From Anaerolineaceae bacterium (GTDB taxonomy: Bacteria > Chloroflexota > Anaerolineae > Aggregatilineales > Phototrophicaceae), in assembly GCA_002702065.1 (NCBI GenBank), contig NZXX01000001.1:496001-560000 (forward strand): a stretch of 64,000 bases of DNA. The letters run 5' to 3'. A program made the translations under genes and the position numbers. Positions 36,010-45,880 of this stretch are shown piece after piece. Every line of letters begins with the position of its first letter. The first letter of the stretch is position 1. Below the pieces are notes generated by a model. It ran no database searches. It saw nothing but the letters and a program-made list of their open reading frames with translations, and was not told where the DNA came from.

Positions 36010-36510
36010 TTACTCTTCAGCCGGTTTCACGACTGCCAGTTTTGCGTTCTTGTCAACTGTCTGACCGACTTCGCACAACACGCTTTCGACCACGCCGCTG
36101 ACTGGTGACTTGAGCTCGTTCTGCATTTTCATGGATTCGAGGATGACGACGGTTTGCCCGGCCTCGACGGTTTGCCCGGCTTCGATGGGGACGCCAACGA
36201 TCAGGCCTGGCATGGGCGAATTGATCTCGCCGGAGCCACCCGCCAGCCCGCCGCGCCGCTGCGCCATCAGCAGGGCACGTTCGTCCAGCACCTGTGTTTC
36301 GTACAAATGCCCGTTCATCAGCACTTCGTAGCGGCCACTTTCGCCATCAACCACGACCTGAAACGACAGGTTATCCGTAATCAGAGAATAGAGGGACGGC
36401 CCCAGATTGAGGAAATCGACATGGCGCGGTTCGCCATTGATAGTGACCTCACCTTCCTTGCCGATTTCAATTTCATATTGTTTCTCGCCAATGATGGTTA
36501 CGTATTTCAT
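36010..36510 (-). CDS. Biotin carboxyl carrier protein of acyl-CoA carboxylase
   Basis: 166 residues. The C-terminal biotinyl domain carries the biotinylated Lys in ESMKM, with SPMPGLIVGVPIEAGQTVEAGQ before and SPVSGVVESVLCEVGQTVD after. The first 75 residues (MKYVTIIGEKQYEIEIGKEGE...) match the N-terminal piece of detached propionyl-CoA-type carriers. It overlaps the biotin carboxylase stop by 4 nt (ATGA), so the subunits are translationally coupled. The carrier receives CO2 from the carboxylase and passes it to the acyl-CoA. Last gene of the run. Confidence 0.92.
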   Translation of the reverse strand: MKYVTIIGEKQYEIEIGKEGEVTINGEPRHVDFLNLGPSLYSLITDNLSFQVVVDGESGRYEVLMNGHLYETQVLDERALLMAQRRGGLAGGSGEINSPMPGLIVGVPIEAGQTVEAGQTVVILESMKMQNELKSPVSGVVESVLCEVGQTVDKNAKLAVVKPAEE

Positions 36511-38027
36511 CGCTGCAATCTCTCCCAGCGGCCTACCCACTTCCAGTTGCTGGTGTCGCGCTTGGGCGGGGCCACCACCTGCGCCGCCAACTGGCGTTTG
36601 CGGTGTGCGAACAGTGTGGCCGCAATCGCTGCGGTTTCCAGTTCGGATTCGGTGGGGCTTTCTTCGTAGGTTTTCATGTCGAAGCGTTCTTCGACAAAGT
36701 TGGTGTCGATCTGCCCGGCGATAAAGCTGAAGCTGTTGAGCAGGTTGAGGTGGAACGGGATATTGTGCTTCAGCCCCATCAGCGTATATTCTTCCAGCGC
36801 CCGGCGCATGCGCAGCATGGCCTCGGCCCGGTCCTCACCCCAGCAAACCAGTTTGGCGATCATGCTGTCGTAGTACGGCGTGATCTCGTAACCGGGGTAC
36901 ACGCCGCTGTCGACGCGCACGCCTGGCCCGGTCGGGGTGATCAGGGTGGTGATGCGGCCTGTTGACGGGATGAAGTTCATGTAGGGGTCTTCGGCGTTGA
37001 TGCGGCATTCAATGGCGTGCCCGTGTGGCTGCATCACATTGCTGGTGCGGCTCATAGGGCGCCCGCGGGCGATGCGGATCTGCTCCTTGACCAGATCGAC
37101 GCCCGTCACCAGTTCGGTGATGGGATGCTCCACCTGAAGCCGGGTGTTCATCTCAAGAAAGTAGTAGTTCTTGTCGCGGTCGACCAGACATTCAATCGTG
37201 CCTGCGTTAATGTACCCGACGGACCTGGCGGCAGCAATCGCCATCTCGCCCATTTTCTCGCGCAGCGTGGCATCGACAAATGGGCTGGGGGCTTCCTCGA
37301 CCAGTTTCTGGTGGCGGCGCTGAATCGAGCATTCACGTTCGCCGAGATGAATCGTATTGCCAAACGCATCCGCCAGAATCTGAAACTCGATATGGCGCGC
37401 CCCGACCAGCAGTTTCTCCAGATAGACGTCGCCATTGCCAAAGGCGCTTTCCGCCTCGCGCCGGGCCGTTGCCAGCGCTTCACGGAAGTCCGCTTCCTTG
37501 TAGACCTTGCGCATGCCGCGGCCACCACCGCCAGCCACTGCCTTCACCAGTACGGGAAAGCCAATCTCAGAGGCTTTGGCGATCAGCTCTTCATCGCGAA
37601 GGCCTGCCGGGGTGCCGGGTACCAGCGGAACGCCGGATTTGGTGACGGTGACGCGGGCAGCATGTTTGTCGCCCATCGTGGCGATAGCGTCTGGCGGCGG
37701 GCCAATCCAGACCAGCCCGGCGTCCATGACATCCTGAGCGAATCCGGCATTTTCCGCCAGAAAGCCGTAACCGGGATGAACGGCATCGGCCCCGGTCTGG
37801 CGGGCGGCGTCGATAATTTTGTCTTTGCGCAGGTAGCTTTCGCCGGGGGGCGGCGCGCCGATATGTACCGCTTCGTCTGCATGTCGCACGTGCAGCGCGG
37901 TCCGATCCGCTTCCGAGTAGACGGCCACTGTCCGAATACCCAGGTCACGGCAGGCGCGGATAATGCGCACCGCGATTTCGCCCCGGTTCGCGATCAATAC
38001 CTTGTTGATGTTATGTTGATCTGGCAT
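36507..38027 (-). CDS. accC: Acetyl/propionyl-CoA carboxylase, biotin carboxylase subunit
   Basis: 506 residues. ATP-grasp enzyme that carboxylates biotin. N-terminal NKVLIANRGEIAVRIIRACRD, nucleotide-loop AVAGGGGRGMR, HIEFQILAD, GERECSIQRRHQK and EMNTRLQVEH are all present. Longer than E. coli AccC (about 450) by a C-terminal stretch of about 55 residues typical of propionyl-CoA-type subunits. 14 nt downstream of the carboxyltransferase gene. Confidence 0.96.
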   Translation of the reverse strand: MPDQHNINKVLIANRGEIAVRIIRACRDLGIRTVAVYSEADRTALHVRHADEAVHIGAPPPGESYLRKDKIIDAARQTGADAVHPGYGFLAENAGFAQDVMDAGLVWIGPPPDAIATMGDKHAARVTVTKSGVPLVPGTPAGLRDEELIAKASEIGFPVLVKAVAGGGGRGMRKVYKEADFREALATARREAESAFGNGDVYLEKLLVGARHIEFQILADAFGNTIHLGERECSIQRRHQKLVEEAPSPFVDATLREKMGEMAIAAARSVGYINAGTIECLVDRDKNYYFLEMNTRLQVEHPITELVTGVDLVKEQIRIARGRPMSRTSNVMQPHGHAIECRINAEDPYMNFIPSTGRITTLITPTGPGVRVDSGVYPGYEITPYYDSMIAKLVCWGEDRAEAMLRMRRALEEYTLMGLKHNIPFHLNLLNSFSFIAGQIDTNFVEERFDMKTYEESPTESELETAAIAATLFAHRKRQLAAQVVAPPKRDTSNWKWVGRWERLQR

Positions 38028-38041
38028 CGGTGTGTCCTATC

Positions 38042-39604
<1,563 letters not shown>

Positions 39605-39623
39605 ACATTTTTACTCCGTTTGT

Positions 39624-40013
39624 TCAGCGGCGCAGCAGAGTAGCCGCCATTAAAACCAGTAAACAGACGGTTCCAAGCGTCAGAAAAGGCAGCCGGTTCT
39701 GGTCATAATCGGCCTGCGCAAATAGCAGCAGACGTACCATACTGTAGATGAGAAATCCCCCCAACGCCAGAATTGCAGACCGTGTGGATTGCCTTCGTAT
39801 GAGATTAACGGTGATACCGGCGAAAAGCAACGCCCACAATGCGGCAGCAGCGATTTCCTGCGGCACATTCAGGCTGGTGGCGGCCACTATGCCGGGCGGC
39901 AGGTTCAGCACGCGAATGATAGCCCTGGCTTGAAAAATGGTCACCGCTGTTGTCAGGGCGGTCAGCCACCAGTGACGGGCAAGCAGTTTGGTGTCGTTGG
40001 TCATAGGGTGCAT
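39624..40013 (-). CDS. Small four-helix membrane protein between TIR and carboxylase genes
   Basis: 129 residues with about four hydrophobic helices (around 15-32, 48-63, 72-90, 100-120) and short loops, ending ATLLRR. No family recognised. Start alternatives are GTG 40019 and ATG 40004; none has a clear ribosome-binding site. It begins about 11 nt after the TIR-A stop and ends 19 nt before pccB, so it belongs to the same transcript. Confidence 0.6.
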   Translation of the reverse strand: MHPMTNDTKLLARHWWLTALTTAVTIFQARAIIRVLNLPPGIVAATSLNVPQEIAAAALWALLFAGITVNLIRRQSTRSAILALGGFLIYSMVRLLLFAQADYDQNRLPFLTLGTVCLLVLMAATLLRR

Positions 40014-40024
40014 GATCACGGTAA

Positions 40025-40804
40025 TTACGGTGTGATGCCGAAGCGGTTGAGCAGTTCGACGATGGCGTTGTTATATGCCAGTGCGCTTTCTTCCAGCACC
40101 CGGATCGTATGGGTGTTTTGCAGGGCGCTGTCGATGTCTGCTGGCATGTCTGGTGCGCCGGGCTGGTACTGAAAGCCATTGTGCCAGATTGGAATGATGG
40201 TGCATTGATAGCGCAGCGCCCACATGATTTCCTGCCGGGTGACAGCCTGCGTTTGCAGCGTGGTCGGCCCCAGCAGCAGGATGAAGTAATCGCTGTTGCG
40301 GATTCGTTCTTCCAGATGCTGCCGCCACTGCTGTCCCGGTTCAATGGCGAGGTCAAGAAAAGGCTCCAGCCCTTCAGCTTTCAGGCGGGCCAATACCAGC
40401 AAGGCAAAGGCGCTGCTCTCGCTGCGTTTGTACGAAATGAAAATCTTCGCCGGTTCCACATCATCGATCAGGTCAAAGGCGGCCCGCGTGATGGTGAAGT
40501 AGGTGCGGAAACGGTCGTGCGGTTCGGCGGTGAGGTATTGGTTCGTCACCAGCAGCATGAGGCTGGGAGCAGTTGTCTCGGCCCAGCGGCGGTCAAAATA
40601 GCGGGCGAGGCCTTCATAATCCGGCTGAAACGGAGATGAGTCCGGGTGTTTGTCGCGGTCGATGTGCCGGGCAGAAAAGGTCGTGTCCCAGACATCTTCC
40701 GCCGCGCCTTCGGCCAGTTCCTTTGCCAGTGTGCGTACCTGCGCGATTTTGCTCTGTGGTAAAGGGCGCTGGCACACATTATCCAGAAATTCATCAAGGG
40801 TCAT
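40025..40804 (-). CDS. TIR-domain protein A (tandem paralogue)
   Basis: 259 residues. A C-terminal TIR domain spans about residues 119-215: AKIFISYKRSESSAFALLVL, then LEPFLD, SDYFILLLGPTTL and the helix RQEIMWAL. Glu192 in that helix matches the position of the catalytic Glu in NAD-cleaving TIR proteins. The first 110 residues form a separate domain shared with the upstream paralogue (MTLDEFLDNVCQRPLPQ, RTLAKELAEGA..., AF.L...EP), with no known family. The last five residues FGITP are also shared. It overlaps the upstream gene by 4 nt (ATGA). Confidence 0.85.
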   Translation of the reverse strand: MTLDEFLDNVCQRPLPQSKIAQVRTLAKELAEGAAEDVWDTTFSARHIDRDKHPDSSPFQPDYEGLARYFDRRWAETTAPSLMLLVTNQYLTAEPHDRFRTYFTITRAAFDLIDDVEPAKIFISYKRSESSAFALLVLARLKAEGLEPFLDLAIEPGQQWRQHLEERIRNSDYFILLLGPTTLQTQAVTRQEIMWALRYQCTIIPIWHNGFQYQPGAPDMPADIDSALQNTHTIRVLEESALAYNNAIVELLNRFGITP

Positions 40805-41529
40805 GGTGTGATCCCAAATTTGTTCAGTAGTTCGGTCATTGCTTTATCGTATTCGAGTGGGTTCTCATCCTGTACCTGAATGCGGTGCGTGTTGGACAGT
40901 TTGTGCTTGATAACTGCCGATAAATTGGGCCAGTCATCTGATATGAACTCAAATTCCGGTTGCCAGATTGGGATGATGTCTAGATCTTGTTCCAGCGCCC
41001 ATTCGATTTCTTTGATGACATAGGTTGATTCGAGTGTGCTTTTGCCAAGCAGCAGAATGAAGTAGTCTCTCGATTGGATCCGTTCTTTCAGGCCGGCGTG
41101 CCAATCCTCACCGGGTACAAGGCTCATATCCAGAAACGGCTCTAACCCGGCTTCCTTCAGGTATTTCAGCACCAGCAGGGCAAAAGCGCTGCTCTCGCTG
41201 CGGCGATAAGAGATGAATATGGTTGAAGGTTCAGTCTCTTCAACAAGCTCGAAGGCTGATTGTTCTATAGTTAACATGCTACCATCGTAGTGTAAGTAAC
41301 CACTACGTGCGGCAAGAGGTATTTTCGGATAACTATTATCCCATCTTTGAGTGAAATAGGTTTCGACACTTGCTTCTTTTACACGTCCTCGGTCAATACG
41401 AATATTGACATCCCAGATTTCTGCTAGTGCGCCTTCCGCTAGTTCTTTTGCGAGAGTCCGAATTCGAGCTAGCGGATTCTGTGGTAAAGGGCGCTGGCAC
41501 ACGTTATCCAGAAATTCATCGAGGGTCAT
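40801..41529 (-). CDS. TIR-domain protein B (tandem paralogue)
   Basis: 242 residues, same layout as TIR-A: a shared N-terminal domain (1-100) and a TIR domain (about 103-195) with STIFISYRRSESSAFALLVL, RDYFILLLGKSTL and IKEIEWAL. Glu174 is the candidate catalytic Glu. Local GC is about 42-48% where sampled, lower than the roughly 57% of TIR-A, suggesting a separate origin or faster drift. It overlaps both neighbours by 4 nt. TIR proteins of bacteria often act in NAD-depleting antiphage defence; this role is inferred. Confidence 0.85.
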   Translation of the reverse strand: MTLDEFLDNVCQRPLPQNPLARIRTLAKELAEGALAEIWDVNIRIDRGRVKEASVETYFTQRWDNSYPKIPLAARSGYLHYDGSMLTIEQSAFELVEETEPSTIFISYRRSESSAFALLVLKYLKEAGLEPFLDMSLVPGEDWHAGLKERIQSRDYFILLLGKSTLESTYVIKEIEWALEQDLDIIPIWQPEFEFISDDWPNLSAVIKHKLSNTHRIQVQDENPLEYDKAMTELLNKFGITP

Positions 41530-42419
41530 GAAGGCGATTCTCCGGCGTTTTTCTGAATGTCAGCGAGGCGTTTTTGGATGCGCGCTTGATCAGACGAACT
41601 GTAGCGGTCGAAAGCTGTGGGCAGCTGAGCATAATCCACGATCATACGGAAGAAGCGGGAACTTTCGAAGGTTCGGTTGTACACGGTGCCAAAACTGATC
41701 TTGACCCCATCAGCGCCCGCCAGCGGAATGTTGATCACCGGCAGCGCATCATCGACCGAAAAGGCATAGACGTCGGTCTTGCCCTGGTCAAAAGTGGGGC
41801 GCGGGTCGCTGACCAGGATAACATAAGGTAGCGCGCCTTCAACCCTGTGCGAATAATCGAGCAGTTGGGGGATGATCGGTGGCGTTTGATGCAGATAGTC
41901 TATTTCGACCAGCCGCAAACCACTTCTGAGGGTATCCCAACGCTTTACCATGTATTGTTCGTAGTGCGACCCGCCGGGCATATTGGCTGGCGAGAGCAGT
42001 TCCACACGGGTGATGGGTCTGCCGAGTGCGCTGCCTTCACCAGCCTGATAGATAATCAATCCGGTCAGATCGTCTTCTTCGGTCAGGGTTTGAGCCAGCG
42101 GAATTGTTATTACCGGCGTGTCGCTGGCTTCAGCCGCAGCCGCTGTCGCAGCCCTCTGACTTGGTTGGCGGTAGACGGTGATATCGGGTGTGGTGCGCGT
42201 TGAACCTTGTGAGCCGCTGCCGGGATCGAATTCCCCAATCTGAAGCGATTTCTCTGATCGGGTAAAGTAACCGGGGGGTAAGTGCTGGTCAATTTCACGC
42301 GCAATATCGGTAATATGCTCCGCATGAAAATTGCGCCACCCACCGGGCTCATTTTGCAAAAAGCTGTTCAGATGCGCATTGATACCGGGATAGAGGTTTG
42401 TGTCCGCCTGTATCGCCAT
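41526..42419 (-). CDS. DUF4058 family protein
   Basis: 297 residues. The start NLYPGINAHLNSFLQ, then WRNFHAEHITDIAREIDQ and LPPGYF, is the signature of DUF4058 proteins, frequent in cyanobacteria, planctomycetes and Chloroflexota. The block RVELLSPANMPG...Y..KRWDTLRSG..LVEIDYL recalls the core of Uma2-like PD-(D/E)xK nuclease folds; this is an inference. AAGG lies 8 nt before the ATG. It overlaps TIR-B by 4 nt (ATGA). Confidence 0.82.
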   Translation of the reverse strand: MAIQADTNLYPGINAHLNSFLQNEPGGWRNFHAEHITDIAREIDQHLPPGYFTRSEKSLQIGEFDPGSGSQGSTRTTPDITVYRQPSQRAATAAAAEASDTPVITIPLAQTLTEEDDLTGLIIYQAGEGSALGRPITRVELLSPANMPGGSHYEQYMVKRWDTLRSGLRLVEIDYLHQTPPIIPQLLDYSHRVEGALPYVILVSDPRPTFDQGKTDVYAFSVDDALPVINIPLAGADGVKISFGTVYNRTFESSRFFRMIVDYAQLPTAFDRYSSSDQARIQKRLADIQKNAGESPS

Positions 42420-42434
42420 TTTACTGACCTTATA

Positions 42435-42713
42435 CTAATTTTTCTTGCGAAATGCCCGGATCGCCCGCACACTGAGCAAGCTCATCATACTTAAAACACT
42501 CAACCCGCTCATAAGGCTCAGGACACTGGCAAAACTCATGATGCTGAGTGTGCTGGCGAAGCTGAAAATCGAGGCAAAGCTGAAGGCGCTGCCAATTGAC
42601 AGCACGCTGTTGGTACTGCCAATGCTGAGGACGCTGTTGTGACTGCCGATTGAAAGTACACTGTTCTGGCTGTGGATGCTCCACTTGCTGTTGCTGCTGG
42701 CATAGGTAGTCAT
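42435..42713 (-). CDS. Ser-x-x triplet-repeat protein
   Basis: 92 residues. From Ser9 to Ser81 a Ser stands at every third position, arranged as about nine 9-residue units: SKWSIHSQN, SVLSIGSHN, SVLSIGSTN, SVLSIGSAF, and then more hydrophobic versions ending SVLSMMSLL. The Ser codons mix AGY and TCN, which cannot interchange by one base change, so Ser is kept by selection on the protein. The tail is basic (RAIRAFRKKN). The start is 3 nt after the CYTH stop with AGGCG 8 nt upstream. Function unknown; a beta-solenoid or polyproline-like helix would fit. Confidence 0.75.
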   Translation of the reverse strand: MTTYASSNSKWSIHSQNSVLSIGSHNSVLSIGSTNSVLSIGSAFSFASIFSFASTLSIMSFASVLSLMSGLSVLSMMSLLSVRAIRAFRKKN

Positions 42714-42716
42714 AAA

Positions 42717-43322
42717 TTACGCCTCATCAGACGACATCAGAGCACTTTCCGGTACGTCGATGCCATCAAAATCCTCAAACGTCAGATTAGGGAAATCGAG
42801 GTCCAGGTTGCGTTTGATGATCTCGAACAGGCCGGTATAACTCTGATCGTAGCGGGTCCTGCCGGTCAAGCCCAGTTTGGTGATAATCTGCGGGATTACA
42901 TGGGCATCGCCCTCGATTTCAACAAAGTTGCCATAGGGCATTTCGTCCAGCACAATTTCCGTACCATCCAGTTCATACGTGGTGCGATATTTTTCATAGG
43001 TCATGTGCGGGTGATAGCCCAGGTTTTCCAGAATCACGCTCATGGCTTCAAAATCGCTGACTTCGACTTCGACCTCATACCGCTGTTTGAGACCATTGAC
43101 GATTTTACCAGGCCCCTTGTAGGTCAGACGGGCGCGGTAGTCCTGCCGCAGCCGCACAACAACGCCATTATGCGTTAGTGTTTCACCCGAGTCTTCATAG
43201 CGGACATTGCGCTCGTACAGGCGTGGCGTAGTGACTTTTGCCCCTGCGCGAATCAATTCGCTGGCGATGGCACTCAGGTCAGGGTAATAAAACTTGACTT
43301 CGGTCTCGGTGTAATTGGTCAT
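42717..43322 (-). CDS. CYTH domain protein (class IV adenylate cyclase/thiamine-triphosphatase-like)
   Basis: 201 residues. The family's ExExK signature appears as TETEVKF at the start; strands with VVRLRQDYRARLTYKGP, RYEVEVEVSDF, YEKYRTTYELDGTEIVLDEMPYGNFVEIEG supply the acidic and basic residues lining the triphosphate tunnel. CYTH enzymes cleave or cyclise triphosphates with divalent metal. The C-terminal 15 residues are extra and acidic. The ATG at 43322 has GGAG 5 nt upstream; 43337 is the longer option. Confidence 0.88.
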   Translation of the reverse strand: MTNYTETEVKFYYPDLSAIASELIRAGAKVTTPRLYERNVRYEDSGETLTHNGVVVRLRQDYRARLTYKGPGKIVNGLKQRYEVEVEVSDFEAMSVILENLGYHPHMTYEKYRTTYELDGTEIVLDEMPYGNFVEIEGDAHVIPQIITKLGLTGRTRYDQSYTGLFEIIKRNLDLDFPNLTFEDFDGIDVPESALMSSDEA

Positions 43323-43352
43323 GGGGTCTCCAGACATAATGATGATCGACAG

Positions 43353-43838
43353 TTATGAAATGGTGCGCAGAACTTCGGGTAGATGGGTGCGTATTGTTTC
43401 AGCCAGTTGTGCATAGATTTTCTCGGCGGTCTGTGGGGCGATGATGACGCTATGGACGAAACTGCCAGCGGCCCGTTCGATCATCCAGAAATCCAGCCCG
43501 TACAGCGGCATCCCCGGTTGATCGGCCATATGATCAAAGCGAAGTTTTTGCAGTCCGCCGCCCAGATTCTCGTAGCGCGATTCGGGTATGTTATGGATGA
43601 TTGGTTTCTGGGCGAACAGCCCCCGGTAGCTGATGGACAGCAAGACGCCGCTCATATGCCGGTCCACGAGTGTTGCGCACGAATCGCGCCCCCGGCGATC
43701 ATGGTAATAGATCGTCACCCGGTATACGCCGCGGACCCCCGGCTCTTTGATGAGCGCTTTCACCGGCGGCAGGCGCAACTGCTCGGCGATGCTGCGCAGT
43801 AAAAAAGCCTGTTGTTCGGGGTGAGTCTGTGGACTCAT
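43353..43838 (-). CDS. Hypothetical protein, first gene of the minus-strand run
   Basis: 161 residues, no family recognised. The central part has alternating strands (VRGVYRVTIYYHDRRGRD, HMSGVLLSISYRGLFAQKP, LGGGLQKLRFDHM) and the end is helical (QTAEKIYAQLAETIRTHLP). It precedes the CYTH gene by 30 nt. The ATG at 43838 is preferred because the longer reading (to 43961) would cover the divergent control region of the epimerase gene. Confidence 0.6.
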   Translation of the reverse strand: MSPQTHPEQQAFLLRSIAEQLRLPPVKALIKEPGVRGVYRVTIYYHDRRGRDSCATLVDRHMSGVLLSISYRGLFAQKPIIHNIPESRYENLGGGLQKLRFDHMADQPGMPLYGLDFWMIERAAGSFVHSVIIAPQTAEKIYAQLAETIRTHLPEVLRTIS

Positions 43839-43940
43839 ATGATGGCGTCGCTGCCTCCGGGTATCTACTTCAGGAAATTGTCGTTTTGATGAGGGTATTA
43901 TAACATTGGCAGCTTGCAAGCGGGGTAAATGGAGAAAGAC

Positions 43941-44348
43941 ATGCCGATTAAGATTGAACACATCGCAATTGCCGTGACAGATATGGATGCGTCGTTGGCC
44001 TTCTGGCGTGATGCGCTTGGTTTAACGTTCACGGGTATCGAGCAGGTGCCCGCCGAAGAATCCGAAATTGCGTTTCTGGAAACGGACAATGCGCATATCG
44101 AACTGGTGCGCCCGACGACAGACAGCAGCGGGATTGCCCGTTACATCGACAAAAAAGGGCCAGGAATGCACCATATCTGTCTGGGTGTGGCGGATATCGA
44201 AGCGGCCATGCGGCAGATCGCGGACGCCGGGTTTGAGCTGATCAATGAGACGCCGCGCACCCGCGACAACGGCACGCGTTATGCCTTTGTGCATCCGAAA
44301 AGTACTGGCGGTGTGCTGGTGGAACTGTACGAACCGGCGGCATCCTGA
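43941..44348 (+). CDS. mce: Methylmalonyl-CoA epimerase
   Basis: 135 residues, VOC fold. IEHIAIAVTDMDASLAFWRDALGL, the IAFLETDNAHIELVRP strand, GPGMHHICLGVADIEAAM with the metal His, and the closing VHPKSTGGVLVELYE are the epimerase pattern. Converts (S)- to (R)-methylmalonyl-CoA, the step after propionyl-CoA carboxylase. GGAG 6 nt before ATG 43941 sets the start; ATG 43929 is the longer option. Divergent from the run that contains the carboxylase genes, with which it shares a pathway. Confidence 0.92.
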   Translation: MPIKIEHIAIAVTDMDASLAFWRDALGLTFTGIEQVPAEESEIAFLETDNAHIELVRPTTDSSGIARYIDKKGPGMHHICLGVADIEAAMRQIADAGFELINETPRTRDNGTRYAFVHPKSTGGVLVELYEPAAS

Positions 44349-44433
44349 GCAGGTTATTCATATGTCGATATGGTCACGCGCTGAAATTTCGTGCACAATG
44401 ACCCCATTGCGCAAGCGACTGAGGTAAGCAGGG

Positions 44434-45783
44434 ATGCACTATCGTTTCATCGGCTTGATGATCGGATTTTATCTTTTGACAGGCGCGGCGGCGCTGGCAC
44501 AACAGAATACCTGCCCGGCGCTGGTTGACGCCGCCTATGCAGCCACAGCGCTGGAATGTGCCCGTGTTTCGCCCGGCGAGGTGTGCTATGGCAATCGTCC
44601 GCTGACGGTGACCGCCGCTGGCAATGAGAATTTCACCCGGCCCGGTCATCGTGTGACTGGCTTGCAGGTGTTGCAGTCCGGCCCCATGAACCCGGCATCC
44701 GGTGAGTGGGGTGTTGCCAGACTGGCGGTGCAGGCCAATACGCCAGATCAGATTGTGACGCTGATTGTGCTGGGTGCGGTGCAAATAGAAGACGCCAGCG
44801 AAGCATCCGAACCGGTTAACTTTGTACCGGCACGGGTGACCTTTTCCGGCGGCACGTTCCTGCGTGCCCAGCCATCGGAAGAAGCCGAACAGGTGGCGCC
44901 GCTGGTGGTCGGGCAGACGGTCCCCGCCACGGGCAGGTTGGAAAACGGAAGCTGGTTCCGGTTGGTGTTGGATGATGGTCGCAGCGGTTGGGTGCGTGCT
45001 GATCTGGTGCGGTTGCAAGGTGAACTGGACTGGCTGGCGGTGGTGGATGCCGATAGTCCGGAACCCGAAACACCGTACAGCCCGTTGCAAGCCCTGCAAT
45101 TCACGTCTGCGATTGAAGATGCGACATGCAGCGAAGCGCCGGACAGCGGCATCTTGCTTCAGACTGCGCTGCCGGTGACGATGCAGGTAAACGACATGAC
45201 GCTGCATTTTGACGGCACCCTGTTTTTGCAGGCAGCCAGCGAATTTTTTGTTCATGTGCTGGAAGGCAACATGACGATCACTGCTGGTGGCGAAACCGTG
45301 ACGGCCACGGCGGGCAACCGGGTGCGGGTGCGCTATAACCCCGGTGAAGATACCTATACGACACCGCGCCAACCGGAACCCTATTTTTATGCACGGATGC
45401 TGCCGCTGCCGCTGGAACTGCTGCCGCGCGAAGTCGATGCGCTGGCATTCAACCTGGAGGGCGTGGTGACGCCCGCTGCGCCGGATGGCTCTGTGTTTGG
45501 TGGCCTCATGGACGAATCGCCGTGTACGGTGGCGGCGGTCAATGAGGTGAGGCTGCGCGGTGGCCCAGGGCGAGAATTCCCGATTGTCGGCGCGTTATAC
45601 CCCAACGAAAGCGCCCAACCCGATGCGCGTGCCCCCGGCAGCGACAGTATGCTGTGGTGGCGGCTGGCGGAAGGTATCTGGGTACGTACGGATATTGTGT
45701 TGAATGCCGGGGCCTGTGACGATATACCCCAGATCGAACCGCCCTCGCCGCCGCAGGACGCTGAAGAAGCGGAAACCTCGTAA
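44434..45783 (+). CDS. Secreted protein with SH3-like (SH3b) repeats
   Basis: 449 residues with a cleavable signal peptide (GFYLLTGAAALAQ). Two SH3b-like modules are visible: about 140-195 (GGTFLRAQPSEEAEQVAPLV...GWVRADLVRL) and about 365-430 (EVRLRGGPGREFPIVGALY...GIWVRTDIVL). A middle domain of about 110 residues (VTMQVNDMTLHFDGTLFLQA...VTATAGNRVRV) looks beta-rich, like an FecR-type beta-helix. Paired Cys near the start and end could form disulfides. Role in envelope binding is inferred. Confidence 0.72.
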   Translation: MHYRFIGLMIGFYLLTGAAALAQQNTCPALVDAAYAATALECARVSPGEVCYGNRPLTVTAAGNENFTRPGHRVTGLQVLQSGPMNPASGEWGVARLAVQANTPDQIVTLIVLGAVQIEDASEASEPVNFVPARVTFSGGTFLRAQPSEEAEQVAPLVVGQTVPATGRLENGSWFRLVLDDGRSGWVRADLVRLQGELDWLAVVDADSPEPETPYSPLQALQFTSAIEDATCSEAPDSGILLQTALPVTMQVNDMTLHFDGTLFLQAASEFFVHVLEGNMTITAGGETVTATAGNRVRVRYNPGEDTYTTPRQPEPYFYARMLPLPLELLPREVDALAFNLEGVVTPAAPDGSVFGGLMDESPCTVAAVNEVRLRGGPGREFPIVGALYPNESAQPDARAPGSDSMLWWRLAEGIWVRTDIVLNAGACDDIPQIEPPSPPQDAEEAETS

Positions 45784-45880
45784 AACAATTTTTATGCCGG
45801 ATGCACGCCCTGTGTCCGGCATATTCTCCCCCATTCTACAATATCGAATATATGGATACAGTATTGGTGATGACTGTCAC

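Noticed and set aside
42460-42700. 27-bp periodicity that might look like a CRISPR or minisatellite
   Set aside because: The period comes from nine-residue protein units; DNA units differ by many silent changes and there are no spacers.
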